Part shown: positions 46,187 through 54,848 of the stretch, one piece after another | How the letters are laid out: each line of letters begins with the position of its first letter | How positions within the stretch are numbered: the first letter of the stretch is position 1 | Source: Ahrensia sp. | GTDB lineage: Bacteria; Pseudomonadota; Alphaproteobacteria; Rhizobiales; Rhizobiaceae | Length of the DNA stretch: 64,000 bases | Direction of reading: 5' to 3' | NCBI GenBank assembly: GCA_002706335.1 | Contig: PAKZ01000037.1 | Coordinates: 1-64,000 of the forward strand | The notes under the pieces: generated by a model | What the model was told of the DNA's origin: nothing | The model's input: the letters and a program-made list of their open reading frames with translations, nothing else | The model's database searches: none | Made by a program: the position numbers and the translations under genes

Positions 46187-46202
46187 TTAACTCTCCGTTA
46201 AC
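46187..46202. promoter_or_regulatory. Full-consensus CtrA-type binding site
   Basis: TTAA-CTCTCCG-TTAAC fits the alphaproteobacterial CtrA consensus TTAA-N7-TTAAC exactly. It lies about 65 bases before the giant curlin ATG, a usual distance for control of a nearby promoter. Confidence 0.6.
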
Positions 46203-46265
46203 CGTGAGGGCGAGGAGCAGTCTGCTTGAGTTCTCCCAGGGGTTTTTCAAACAGAGGGTAAGGGT

Positions 46266-49200
46266 ATGTTGAAAAAAAACAGGCGGGCAGTATTGCTTGC
46301 AGGGGTGGCTGTTACAGCTCTCATGAGTGGTGCGGCAGTTGCGCAGGAAGCTGATGGCAACACGGGCTACATCGGGCAGTTCGATACCAGCAACTTCGCG
46401 GTTTTGTCGCAGGATGGCGCCAACCTTGGCTTTATCTACCAGTATGGTGGCTCAAACGACGCCGCCGCTTTCCAGACCGGCACGAACAGCTTCGGTTCCA
46501 TGCAGGTCGGCGACGAGAATGCCGTGCTTGCAGCCCAGGAGGGCGACAATGTCGGTGGCATCGCGCAGTTCGGCGATGACAACGACGCGATCCTGAGCCA
46601 GCAGGGCGAAAACCGCGCCACGATCTTCCAGGGCATTGACGATAACTTCGCGCTGACGGTTCAGACCGGCACGGGCAACGACGCCGGCACGATCCAGGTC
46701 GGTGAAGACAACAACGCCATCAACATGCAGGTCGGCGGCACGAACGACTCGTTTGCCGGCATTCTGCAGGGCGGCGTGGATAACAACGCCGCGAATACGC
46801 AGGTCGGCACGGATGCGTCGCATGCCGACGTCCTCCAGGTCGGCGCGGGCAACGGCGCGGCCAACAGCCAGTTTGGCGGCACGACCAACGACGCTGACAT
46901 CGCGCAGTTCGGCGCGGACAATATCGGCGGCAACTTGCAGACCGACGGTGTCGACAACACGGCATCGGCGCTCCAGGTCGGTAACGGCAACATTGGCGGC
47001 AACACGCAGACCGGTGGCGACACCAACGATGCGGACATCGCGCAGTTCGGCAACTCCAACCTGGCTGGCAACAACCAGTACAATGGCGAGAACAACAATG
47101 CCGATATCCTGCAGATCGGCGACGGTAACGCCGCCTTCAACACGCAGACCGAGGGCTTCCACAGCGGCTATTACAACGAGAATCAGGAGGCCTCGATCCT
47201 TCAGGTCGGTGAGGACAACGTCGCCGGCAACCTGATGGATGACGGCTCGAATTCGTCCTCCGCTATCGTGCAGGGCGGCGTCGGCAACGCTGCGGCGAAC
47301 GTCGGCAAGGGCGGCAATGGCCACCTGAAGACCATCGGCCAGTTCGGTGAAGACAACATCGCCACCAACTATTCCGAGCGGGGCGGCGATGCGGATATTG
47401 CGCACGGCAACGAGGCGAACATCCTGCAGGTCGGTGGTGAAAACACCGCATTCAACTCGCAGGTGATCGATGGCGGCGGCTCGCCGACATTCTCGGAGAA
47501 CGACGCCAATATCGCGCAGTTCGGTACGGGCAACTCGGCGGCCAATATCCAGCATACCGCCGATCACACGACACCGCAGAACCTGAATCAGGCGGGCATC
47601 CTGCAGATCGGTGCAGATAATACGGCCGGCAACGTGCAGGAAGCGACAGCCGAGAGCACGGCGGTGATCGTTCAGGGCGGCGTCGGCAACATTGCCGGAA
47701 ACGCCCAGAACGGCGCGGACAGCAGCGAAGCCGGTATCCTGCAGCTCGGTGAATCCAATTTCGGCGCCAACACACAGGACGGCGGTTCGAACAACCAGGC
47801 TGGCATCATCCAGGGTGGCGTTGGGAACATCGCCGGAAACTACCAGAATGGCGGCTCTGAGAATCAGGCCGGCGTCCTACAGCTCGGCGAAGGCAACTTC
47901 GGCGGCAACACGCAACTGGCTGGCGGCAACAATGACGCCGGCATCATCCAGGGCGGTGACACGAACGTCGCGACGAACTGGCAGGGCAATGGCTCTGTCG
48001 ACGCTTCGGCCGGCATTATTCAGATCGGTTCCGGCAATTTCGGATCGAACTACCAGAACAATGTCGATCCGACATCGGCGGCGGTCATCCAGGGCGGCTC
48101 CGGCAACATCGGCGCGAACGTTCAGGTCAGCGTCAATAACTCCGAGGCCGGTATCCTTCAGCTTGGCAATGACAACATTGGCGGCAACACCCAGCTGAAC
48201 GGCGAAAATGCTTCCGCCGCTATCGTCCAGGGCGGTGTCGGAAACGTCGCGGCCAACTTCCAGGCCGACGGTACAGACGACGAGGCCGCCATCCTGCAGC
48301 TCGGCGAGGGCAACTTCGGCACCAACACGCAGTTGGCTGGTGAGGGCAATGCTGCCGGCATCATCCAGGGCGGCGTCGACAACGTAGCCACCAACCTGCA
48401 GAGCGGCGGCGAAGGCAACCAGGCTGGTGTGATCCAGGGCGGTGTCGAGAATATTGCCGCCAACTATCAGGACGGCGGCTCTGCGAATCAGGCAATTGCC
48501 CTGCAGCTTGGCGAGGGCAACTTCGGCGCCAACACCCAGCTGGCCGGCGACAACAATGACGCCGCCATCATCCAGGGTGGTGTCGACAACTTCGCCACCA
48601 ACTGGCAGGGCAACGGCTCGGCCGGGGCGCAGGCCGGCACCATCCCGCTCGGTTCCGCCAACAGCGGCATCAACGTCCAGGACGGCGTCGACGCCGGCTC
48701 GGCCGCCGGTATCCTGCAGGTCGGCAACAACAATGCCGGCTTCAACTATCAGAACGACGTCAACCCGACGACGGCTCTGATCGTTCAGGGCGGTTCTGGC
48801 AATGTCGGCACCAACTGGCAGGTCGGCGTTCAGGACTCTGACGCCCTGATCCTGCAGCTCGGCGAGAACAACGCCGCGCTCAACACCCAGACGGCCAGCA
48901 GCAACGTGTCTGCCGGCATCATTCAGGGCGGCGGCTTCAACTGGGCCACCAACTACCAGAACGATGTCACCGACTCGACGGCGCTGATCGGCCAGTTCGG
49001 CTGGGGCAACATCGCCACCAACGTCCAGCAGAACGAGAGCTCCAACGTGCTCGCCGGCATCATCCAGGTCGGTAACGGCAACGCGGCGCTCAACGTTCAG
49101 GGCGAGGAGCAGTATGTTGAGTACACGGTAGCAAGTGGCGGTTCTGAAATCGTCGAACTCGATGGTCTCGGGGGGGCAATCCTGGACTTCCTGACACAGG

Positions 49201-50393
49201 GTACGACTCCGTTCCTCGAGTGGTCTGACATCACAGCTAGCGGAACCGACGACGCTCCGGCTCAGGCTTCTGCCGCAGTCATCGCGCAGATCGGCGATGG
49301 CAACTATGCCGTCAACAGCCAGGTCGGCAAAGTCATAGTTCCGGATCAAGTGAGCCTGGACGGGACGGTTGGAATTTATGTCCGCGAGAATTCCGATGTG
49401 GTTCGGCAGTGGGTTCCTCCAGTTAAAGTCTGGGGGGTTACCATCATCCCAGGCTATTGGCGTGTTGTTGATGAAGGCGACGCGGACGCTGGTGGCACTG
49501 TTGTAGCCGATTTTGAGGCGGACCTCGAAGATGTTCCGGCGCTGGATATTCCGGATGGCCTGACTGTCCCGACCGCCGCTTCGGCTGCCGGCATAGTCCA
49601 GGTTGGCGACGAGAACTTTGCGGCCAACAGCCAGGTTGGAGCTCTTGGCTCCATGGCGGCCTCGGTCCAGATCGGCGATAACAACTTCGCCGTGAACAGC
49701 CAGGAAATGACAGCTCTGACGCTGGCCGCGACGGTTCAGGACGGTACCTATAACGGTGCTGTGACCCGTCAGGACGCTGCGGTCGCATCGGCTGCCGGAA
49801 CCATCCAGAGCGGTACCGGAAACTGGGCCTTCACGACCCAGGCCGGCAATCTCGACCTGGAAGGCGTGACTTCGCTGGAAGACCTCGAAGACCTCGAGGT
49901 GGTTGCAGCCGATCTCTCGCTGACCACACAGGTCGGTAGCTACAACCTTGCCATGACGACCCAGACCGGTTCCTCGAACCAGGCTCTGACCGTCCAGGCC
50001 GGCGACAACAACTTCGCGGCGACCGCACAGAGCGGCAACTCCAACACCGCGACAACCGTCCAGGTCGGCGACGACAACTGGTCGATCACCGGCCAGACCA
50101 GCAACGGAAACAGCTCGCTGGTCACCCAGTTCGCCTCCAACTCCGGCGCGCTGATCATGCAGGGCGGTGACGGTGGCCACACCTCGGCGGTCGCCCAGTT
50201 CGGCGACTACTCCAACGCCTGGATCTACCAGGGCGGCCAGGACAACAACTCGCTGGTCTTCCAGGTTGGCACCGGTGCGGGGACGTCGGCGAACAACGCC
50301 ATCGTTGCCCAGAGCGGCTCCAACAACAATTCCTTCATCGCCCAGGTCGGGCGCGGGAACACGGCATTCGTCGCTCAGACCAACTCCAACTGA
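46266..50393 (+). CDS. Giant curlin-repeat amyloid protein
   Basis: A 1375-residue exported protein. A signal peptide ends near residue 26 (AAVA-QE). The rest is curlin repeats: I count about 100 strand-length units of 11-12 residues, pairing into about 50 strand-turn-strand repeats. In the middle they alternate strictly, for example AGIIQGGVGNI then AGNYQNGGSENQ. E. coli CsgA has five repeats in about 150 residues. Three non-repeat inserts break the array (about 947-998, 1023-1105 and 1195-1216). One strand has Pro794 in place of the core Gln. It should be exported through CsgG to form an extracellular fibre. Confidence 0.9.
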   Translation: MLKKNRRAVLLAGVAVTALMSGAAVAQEADGNTGYIGQFDTSNFAVLSQDGANLGFIYQYGGSNDAAAFQTGTNSFGSMQVGDENAVLAAQEGDNVGGIAQFGDDNDAILSQQGENRATIFQGIDDNFALTVQTGTGNDAGTIQVGEDNNAINMQVGGTNDSFAGILQGGVDNNAANTQVGTDASHADVLQVGAGNGAANSQFGGTTNDADIAQFGADNIGGNLQTDGVDNTASALQVGNGNIGGNTQTGGDTNDADIAQFGNSNLAGNNQYNGENNNADILQIGDGNAAFNTQTEGFHSGYYNENQEASILQVGEDNVAGNLMDDGSNSSSAIVQGGVGNAAANVGKGGNGHLKTIGQFGEDNIATNYSERGGDADIAHGNEANILQVGGENTAFNSQVIDGGGSPTFSENDANIAQFGTGNSAANIQHTADHTTPQNLNQAGILQIGADNTAGNVQEATAESTAVIVQGGVGNIAGNAQNGADSSEAGILQLGESNFGANTQDGGSNNQAGIIQGGVGNIAGNYQNGGSENQAGVLQLGEGNFGGNTQLAGGNNDAGIIQGGDTNVATNWQGNGSVDASAGIIQIGSGNFGSNYQNNVDPTSAAVIQGGSGNIGANVQVSVNNSEAGILQLGNDNIGGNTQLNGENASAAIVQGGVGNVAANFQADGTDDEAAILQLGEGNFGTNTQLAGEGNAAGIIQGGVDNVATNLQSGGEGNQAGVIQGGVENIAANYQDGGSANQAIALQLGEGNFGANTQLAGDNNDAAIIQGGVDNFATNWQGNGSAGAQAGTIPLGSANSGINVQDGVDAGSAAGILQVGNNNAGFNYQNDVNPTTALIVQGGSGNVGTNWQVGVQDSDALILQLGENNAALNTQTASSNVSAGIIQGGGFNWATNYQNDVTDSTALIGQFGWGNIATNVQQNESSNVLAGIIQVGNGNAALNVQGEEQYVEYTVASGGSEIVELDGLGGAILDFLTQGTTPFLEWSDITASGTDDAPAQASAAVIAQIGDGNYAVNSQVGKVIVPDQVSLDGTVGIYVRENSDVVRQWVPPVKVWGVTIIPGYWRVVDEGDADAGGTVVADFEADLEDVPALDIPDGLTVPTAASAAGIVQVGDENFAANSQVGALGSMAASVQIGDNNFAVNSQEMTALTLAATVQDGTYNGAVTRQDAAVASAAGTIQSGTGNWAFTTQAGNLDLEGVTSLEDLEDLEVVAADLSLTTQVGSYNLAMTTQTGSSNQALTVQAGDNNFAATAQSGNSNTATTVQVGDDNWSITGQTSNGNSSLVTQFASNSGALIMQGGDGGHTSAVAQFGDYSNAWIYQGGQDNNSLVFQVGTGAGTSANNAIVAQSGSNNNSFIAQVGRGNTAFVAQTNSN

Positions 50394-50472
50394 GCCGACT
50401 GACGCCAAGTACTACGGAGCGCCGGATTACCCGGCGCTCCGGTTCTTCCGAAAAAAACTGGGGGAGGCGGCC

Positions 50473-50850
50473 ATGCACAGAACCATTGGTCCTCTTGCGC
50501 TTCTCTTCATCCTGGCGGGAACCGGAATTTCGATGAGCGGACAAGTGATACAAGGCAATGCCAGGGATCCCCGCGTCACCTCCTGTGGCGTGGAAATCAG
50601 CGGCGACCGCCTCACCACTGTCCGTCCGTTCATCCAAACGTCGGAACCGCTCACCGGAACGGTCGATCTGCGGATCGACTCGATCTCCGGCAGCAATCGG
50701 AACTCGACGGTTCAGAAGACATCTCTTTCGAGCATGCCAGTGGTTACCGTGAGCGCCGACCGGCTGAATATCCGCCTGACGATGCAGTCCGAAGGGCGAG
50801 TACTGTGTGAAATTGACGAGCAAGTGGACATGGGGTCGATCAGGATCTGA
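50473..50850 (+). CDS. csgH: CsgH-like curli assembly protein
   Basis: A 125-residue exported protein with a signal peptide (about 1-25). The mature part is a short beta-sandwich candidate: TSCGVEISGDRLTTVRPFI near its N-terminus, a Thr/Ser-rich middle and LCEIDEQVDMG near the end. This fits alphaproteobacterial CsgH, a CsgC counterpart that keeps curlin from forming fibres in the periplasm. The name rests on pattern and context. GGGAGG precedes the ATG, 79 bases after the giant curlin. Confidence 0.75.
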   Translation: MHRTIGPLALLFILAGTGISMSGQVIQGNARDPRVTSCGVEISGDRLTTVRPFIQTSEPLTGTVDLRIDSISGSNRNSTVQKTSLSSMPVVTVSADRLNIRLTMQSEGRVLCEIDEQVDMGSIRI

Positions 50851-50888
50851 TCGAACCGGCTGTTCTTTTGCCGATGTAGGAGTAAGAC

Positions 50889-51497
50889 ATGTTTGTATTC
50901 GGTAAGCCAATTCGGCGTGTCGTGGCCGCAGCCGCAATGATGGCGGGCTTCCTATCGGCACACTCTGCACGGGCCGAGGGTTTTTACATTCTCGAAAACT
51001 CCCCCAACGCGACGACCACGATCAATGCGCTTATGCAGCCGATCGCGCCGTTCACAGCGGGCGTGGCCGAGACCACATCCGCGATTACCCAGTTCGGTCA
51101 GGACAATTCAGCGATCTCGCAGGTCGAAGGAAACAGCAACCTGTCCCTGATCGCGCAGGACGGCAGTCGTAATCGTGCGGTTCAGGCGATCGTCGGCAAC
51201 AATTCGGCTCTCATGCTGTTGCAGGGCGGGACGAACAACAACGTGTTGCAGGCCAGCGTCGGCGACCGGAACTTCCAGCTCGTCGGTGTGTCGGGTAACA
51301 ACAATAGTGTGGCCTATGTGCAATACGGAAGCGATCTGGCCGGAGCGCTCGACGTGACCAATGCACAAAACGCGACAGTTCTGGCGCTGCAGACGCCGCA
51401 ATCGGGGAATTACCTTATGCCTGTAGGCCTTCGTGGACTGCAGAATGCGGTCGTGGTAATTGGCCCGGGAAGAATGTATGTATTTCCCAAGCATTGA
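50889..51497 (+). CDS. Minor curlin-like protein (CsgB-type)
   Basis: A 202-residue exported protein. A signal peptide ends near residue 29 (ARA-EG). Residues about 60-160 are six to eight curlin-type strands, such as ITQFGQDNSAISQVEGNSN and MLLQGGTNNNVLQASVGDRN. The last 40 residues are hydrophobic and non-repeat (LMPVGLRGLQNAVVVIGPG), which may anchor or nucleate fibres as CsgB does. AGGAG precedes the ATG by six bases. Confidence 0.8.
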   Translation: MFVFGKPIRRVVAAAAMMAGFLSAHSARAEGFYILENSPNATTTINALMQPIAPFTAGVAETTSAITQFGQDNSAISQVEGNSNLSLIAQDGSRNRAVQAIVGNNSALMLLQGGTNNNVLQASVGDRNFQLVGVSGNNNSVAYVQYGSDLAGALDVTNAQNATVLALQTPQSGNYLMPVGLRGLQNAVVVIGPGRMYVFPKH

Positions 51498-51554
51498 AGT
51501 AGGCTTTAAACGGGATCGATGCTGAAGTTTACAGGTTCAGATTGGAGAAAGACC

Positions 51555-51827
51555 ATGACATTACGTCATCTGACTTATCCGCTTGCCATCGCGATCGCTG
51601 TGACGTCGATCGGCACCGCATACGCATCGGAGCTGGTGTACCGGCCGATCAATCCGACCTTCGGCGGTGATCCGCTGAACGGCAACTGGCTGCTTTCGCA
51701 AGGGACCTCGCAGACGGAAGGCGGCGGGTCTCCGGGTTTCTCGATCGATTTCCCCGATTTCGGAGGTATCGACCAGCCGGATCCGGATCCGGTTGATCTC
51801 CCGGATGTGCCGGGAGGCAACACCTGA
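51555..51827 (+). CDS. csgF: Curli assembly factor CsgF
   Basis: A 90-residue exported protein; other CsgF proteins are about 120-140. A signal peptide ends near YAS-EL. The hallmark N-terminal segment LVYRPINPTFGGDPLNGNWL follows directly; in E. coli CsgF this part plugs into the CsgG pore. The C-terminus is a short Asp/Pro-rich tail, so the usual C-terminal domain is reduced or missing. The ATG has GGAG seven bases upstream. A terminator follows. Confidence 0.88.
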   Translation: MTLRHLTYPLAIAIAVTSIGTAYASELVYRPINPTFGGDPLNGNWLLSQGTSQTEGGGSPGFSIDFPDFGGIDQPDPDPVDLPDVPGGNT

Positions 51828-51833
51828 AAGATA

Positions 51834-51858
51834 AGCCCGGCTCAGCCGGGCTTTTTCT
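51834..51858 (+). terminator. Rho-independent terminator after csgF
   Basis: AGCCCGGC and GCCGGGCT pair around TCA, followed by TTTTCTTTT. It lies between two convergent genes and may serve both. Confidence 0.9.
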
Positions 51859-51881
51859 TTTCGGCTGAGAGCCGTTTAGGC

Positions 51882-52286
51882 TTAACGCTGGGTCAGGATA
51901 GCGACGTTGTTGCTTCCCTGCTGCATGATCAGGCCCCGATGTCCATTACCGGTCTGGGTGATTGCCGCCGTGTTGCTATAGCCGATCTGGTAGATCAGAC
52001 CGACATTGCGTTGGCCCGTTTGCGTGATCGAAGCCGTGTTGAAGTCGCCTTGCTGGAGAACAAAGGACAGGTTGCCCGTCGAGTTCGAAGGCAAGGTCGG
52101 AATGGAGTCGAGCACGCTCGTGTCCGGATAGACCATCGAATTGGCCGCCTGAATGAACGACGTCGAAACCTGGTTGATATAGACGGGCGACCACGGTTCT
52201 TGCGCCGCCGCCGGAGAAGTGAGTGCGGCGAACCCGACGCAAATGGCAGCCGAGATCGCGGAAAGATTCTTGTTGGCCTTGAGCAT
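51882..52286 (-). CDS. Small curlin-repeat protein (CsgA/CsgB-like)
   Basis: A 134-residue exported protein. A signal peptide ends near AAA-QE. A non-repeat segment runs to about residue 70. Then come five curlin strands: LSFVLQQGDFNTASITQTGQ, RNVGLIYQIGYSNTAAITQT, and a last strand GLIMQQGSNNVAILTQR. The size is that of a normal curlin. It has a near-ideal AAGGAGG site five bases from the ATG and faces csgF across a shared terminator. Confidence 0.88.
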   Translation of the reverse strand: MLKANKNLSAISAAICVGFAALTSPAAAQEPWSPVYINQVSTSFIQAANSMVYPDTSVLDSIPTLPSNSTGNLSFVLQQGDFNTASITQTGQRNVGLIYQIGYSNTAAITQTGNGHRGLIMQQGSNNVAILTQR

Positions 52287-52716
52287 GGCAACCTCCTTGT
52301 TTCTGCAACTGAAGGTCGCACACGAAGAATAAAATTCGCGAAACGAGCGTGGTAAAGCAATTCTAATACTGTATCTAAAATTTAACCTAACAAGAGGTCG
52401 GTGTCATTTCACTTGGGATGGATGCGCCGGAGCTCAATAAAAGTGAAGTAATCCGGCATTCCTCTTGGGACGGCGAAAGCTGTTCGGTCGCACCTTTGAG
52501 GGCGGGCGAAGGGATAGCGTACAATGACGAAACACGTCGACCGTCTTTGCTGTTTCAGCCGCGTCACCCTGCATGGCTTTGCTCGCTGGGATGACCGTCC
52601 GGATCATGCGATCGAGACGGATTGCGCCGAAGTCGCTCAGTCAGATTTTGTGTGTCGACGGCGTTTGGGGCGTCTGTTAGAAGCGTGAATTGTTGGTGGG
52701 AAGACGGCCCTGATCG
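52287..52716. other. Intergenic region between small curlin and CapD-like gene
   Basis: The part next to the curlin (about 52320-52400) is AT-rich and should hold its promoter. The part before the CapD-like gene contains the possible small frame at 52524-52688. No repeats or clear operators were seen. Confidence 0.5.
52524..52688 (+). CDS. Possible 54-residue small protein
   Basis: An ATG-to-TGA frame of 54 codons with GAAGGG about ten bases upstream. It is Arg-rich with four Cys (DRLCCFSRVTLHGFARWDD near the start) and resembles nothing I know. It may be chance; codon evidence is weak. Confidence 0.2.
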   Translation: MTKHVDRLCCFSRVTLHGFARWDDRPDHAIETDCAEVAQSDFVCRRRLGRLLEA

Positions 52717-54663
52717 ATGTATTTCAATTCTGTTTTTGCACGAAGTAAGTTTTTTATCGAAAGGCTTTCTCGCCGCAACAAACAAATATTGCTGATTTTT
52801 ATCGATGTCGCCGTCTTGTGGATCGCGGCATATTCCGCGTTTTTCTTGCGCCTCGGATTTCAGAGCGGTTTGAATTCATCGCAGCTGGCGATGATAGTGT
52901 GCGCACCGATCGTAACTGTGCCGATATTCATCCAATCCGGACTGTATCGGATGGTTTTGAGGTATCTTCCCGAGCGCGCTTTTCTGACCATATTCAGGGC
53001 GGTCGCGATATCGGCGCTGATCTGGACCACGCTTGCATTCTTTTCCGGCAGCTATGGCGGATCGGGCGTCCCTCGCACGGTCCCTTTCATTTTCGGATTT
53101 CTGGCCTTGTTCGGAACTGGCCTGAGCCGGTTTGCGGTCAAATGGTTGCTATCGAAGCCCGAAGTCTCTTTAAAACGCCGCCGGACATTGATCTATGGCG
53201 CCGGCCGCAGCGGAAGTGCGCTGGCGAACGCGATGCGAGACGCGGGCATGGCCCATATTCTCGGATTCGTCGACGACGATCCCAAACTGCATTCAAGGGA
53301 CGTGAACGGCATTCGCGTCCATGATCCGAAGAACCTGAGTTCGCTCATCGAGAATCTGGGCATCGAGGAAATCGTCCTGAGCGTTCCATCCGCGACCACG
53401 GATGAGAAACTCAGGATTGGGGCGTCCCTTGCGAAACTTCCTGTTTCGGTGCGCATTCTTCCCGCCGCTTCCGGGCTGTCGACCGGGCGGTTCGATGTCC
53501 AGATACTGGAAAAGCTCGATATCGCGCAGCTCATAGGCCGCTCCGCCGTACCGCCCGAAAGGGAATTGATCGAAAAAGTCGTCCGGGGTCGGAGAATCCT
53601 GATCACCGGCGCGGGAGGCTCAATCGGATCGCATCTTGCGGGGCTGGTCGATTCCTACGCTCCGGCGGAACTCTTCTTGCTGGATAACAGTGAATTCGCC
53701 CTCTATCGCGTGTGGCGTTCGCTTCACAACGCCCGTCAGTTCTATCCGGCTCATATCGTTCTCGGGTCCGTGGCCGAACCTGCTTTTCTGCGTCGGTTCT
53801 TTGCGAAGCATGAAATTGACGTCGTCTTTCATGCGGCTGCGTTCAAGCACGTTGATATCGTTGAGCAGAACATTGCTGAGGCCATACGCAACAATGCCCT
53901 GGGCACGCGCAATGCGATCGAGGCGGCCTACAACAGCGGCACGAAGACATTCGTCCTCATATCCACTGACAAGGCAGTCAATCCGTCCTCGGTGATGGGG
54001 GCGACGAAGCGGCTTTGCGAGCTGCTGTTGCGGTCATACGCCGGCTTGGCCGAAAGAAAACGCACGGGCCAGAAGTTTCTGGTGGTACGCTTTGGCAACG
54101 TGATCGGGTCGAGCGGATCCGTGATTCCGCTTTTCCGCGACCAGATCGCCCGCGGCGGACCGGTCACCGTGACACACAAGGATGTCACGCGCTATTTCAT
54201 GGCCGCCTCTGAGGCCGTCGAGCTAATCGTTCAATCCGCCGCCTTGTCCGAAGGCGGTGAGACATTCGTATTGGACATGGGAGAGCCGGTTTCGATTTAC
54301 CGGCTTGCCCGAGAAATGGTCAAGCTGGTGGGCCTCACGGTCAGGGACAACGACAATCCTGACGGTGACATAGCGATCGAGTTTTCCGGATTGCGACCGG
54401 GTGAAAAATTGCATGAGGACCTCTGGTACGACACAAACGCGACGCAGCGCAGCGCGCACTCCAAAATCCTGATGGTGCGCGGCCAGACGAATGCCCATCA
54501 AAGAGCCGAGGAGGCCTTGATCCAACTTGAAAAAGCGATCGGGGAACTGGACGAGGGCGCATTGCGGGATCTGCTGTTTGACCTTATCGCAGAGCTGAAC
54601 GGACCACGCGTCGATGGCCAGGTCGTCTCCTTGCCGCTGGCCCGGGGGCAAGACGCCAACTGA
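52717..54663 (+). CDS. CapD/WbpM-type nucleotide-sugar 4,6-dehydratase
   Basis: A 648-residue inner-membrane enzyme. Four hydrophobic helices (about 25-140) are followed by a first Rossmann-like region IYGAGRSGSALANAM (about 160-174). The catalytic SDR domain has ITGAGGSIGSHLAGL (about 293-307), STDKAVNPSSVMGATKR (about 412-428, with Met and Lys in place of the usual Tyr/Lys) and FGNVIGSSGSVIPLF. The family makes 4-keto-6-deoxy sugars from UDP-GlcNAc or similar. Normal length for WbpM/PglF relatives. Confidence 0.92.
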   Translation: MYFNSVFARSKFFIERLSRRNKQILLIFIDVAVLWIAAYSAFFLRLGFQSGLNSSQLAMIVCAPIVTVPIFIQSGLYRMVLRYLPERAFLTIFRAVAISALIWTTLAFFSGSYGGSGVPRTVPFIFGFLALFGTGLSRFAVKWLLSKPEVSLKRRRTLIYGAGRSGSALANAMRDAGMAHILGFVDDDPKLHSRDVNGIRVHDPKNLSSLIENLGIEEIVLSVPSATTDEKLRIGASLAKLPVSVRILPAASGLSTGRFDVQILEKLDIAQLIGRSAVPPERELIEKVVRGRRILITGAGGSIGSHLAGLVDSYAPAELFLLDNSEFALYRVWRSLHNARQFYPAHIVLGSVAEPAFLRRFFAKHEIDVVFHAAAFKHVDIVEQNIAEAIRNNALGTRNAIEAAYNSGTKTFVLISTDKAVNPSSVMGATKRLCELLLRSYAGLAERKRTGQKFLVVRFGNVIGSSGSVIPLFRDQIARGGPVTVTHKDVTRYFMAASEAVELIVQSAALSEGGETFVLDMGEPVSIYRLAREMVKLVGLTVRDNDNPDGDIAIEFSGLRPGEKLHEDLWYDTNATQRSAHSKILMVRGQTNAHQRAEEALIQLEKAIGELDEGALRDLLFDLIAELNGPRVDGQVVSLPLARGQDAN

Positions 54664-54848
54664 GATTGCGTGCGCAGAACAGGACGCGGGCAAGCATCCG
54701 CAAAGACTGAAATAAAACTCTTTCTGTGACACCGGGCCGGGCAGAGCTTCACATCCCGGATCGACTCCAGCGGCGAACCCTTATGGTTTGCCCGTTTCAC
54801 TCGTCTTGTTTGGCAACGGCAAATAGTAGGCGTTTGAACGGAATAATC

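Larger units (their letters stand above)
45589..46265. other. Long AT-rich promoter region before the giant curlin
   Basis: About 680 bases with no convincing gene. It is much AT-richer than the surroundings, with runs such as AAATAAAAAAAT near 45940. It contains three candidate control sites, listed separately. An open frame of 39 codons begins at 45826 but has no supporting feature. Confidence 0.6.

Noticed and set aside
46300-50390. Regular DNA repeats resembling a CRISPR or satellite array
   Set aside because: Periods follow codons and the repeats vary at third positions; they encode curlin units, with no spacers or cas genes.
47877-50408. Long minus-strand frame (843 codons) opposite the giant curlin
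   Set aside because: It mirrors the repeats of the plus-strand gene, has no start signal or family motif, and the plus-strand protein has a signal peptide and curlin repeats.
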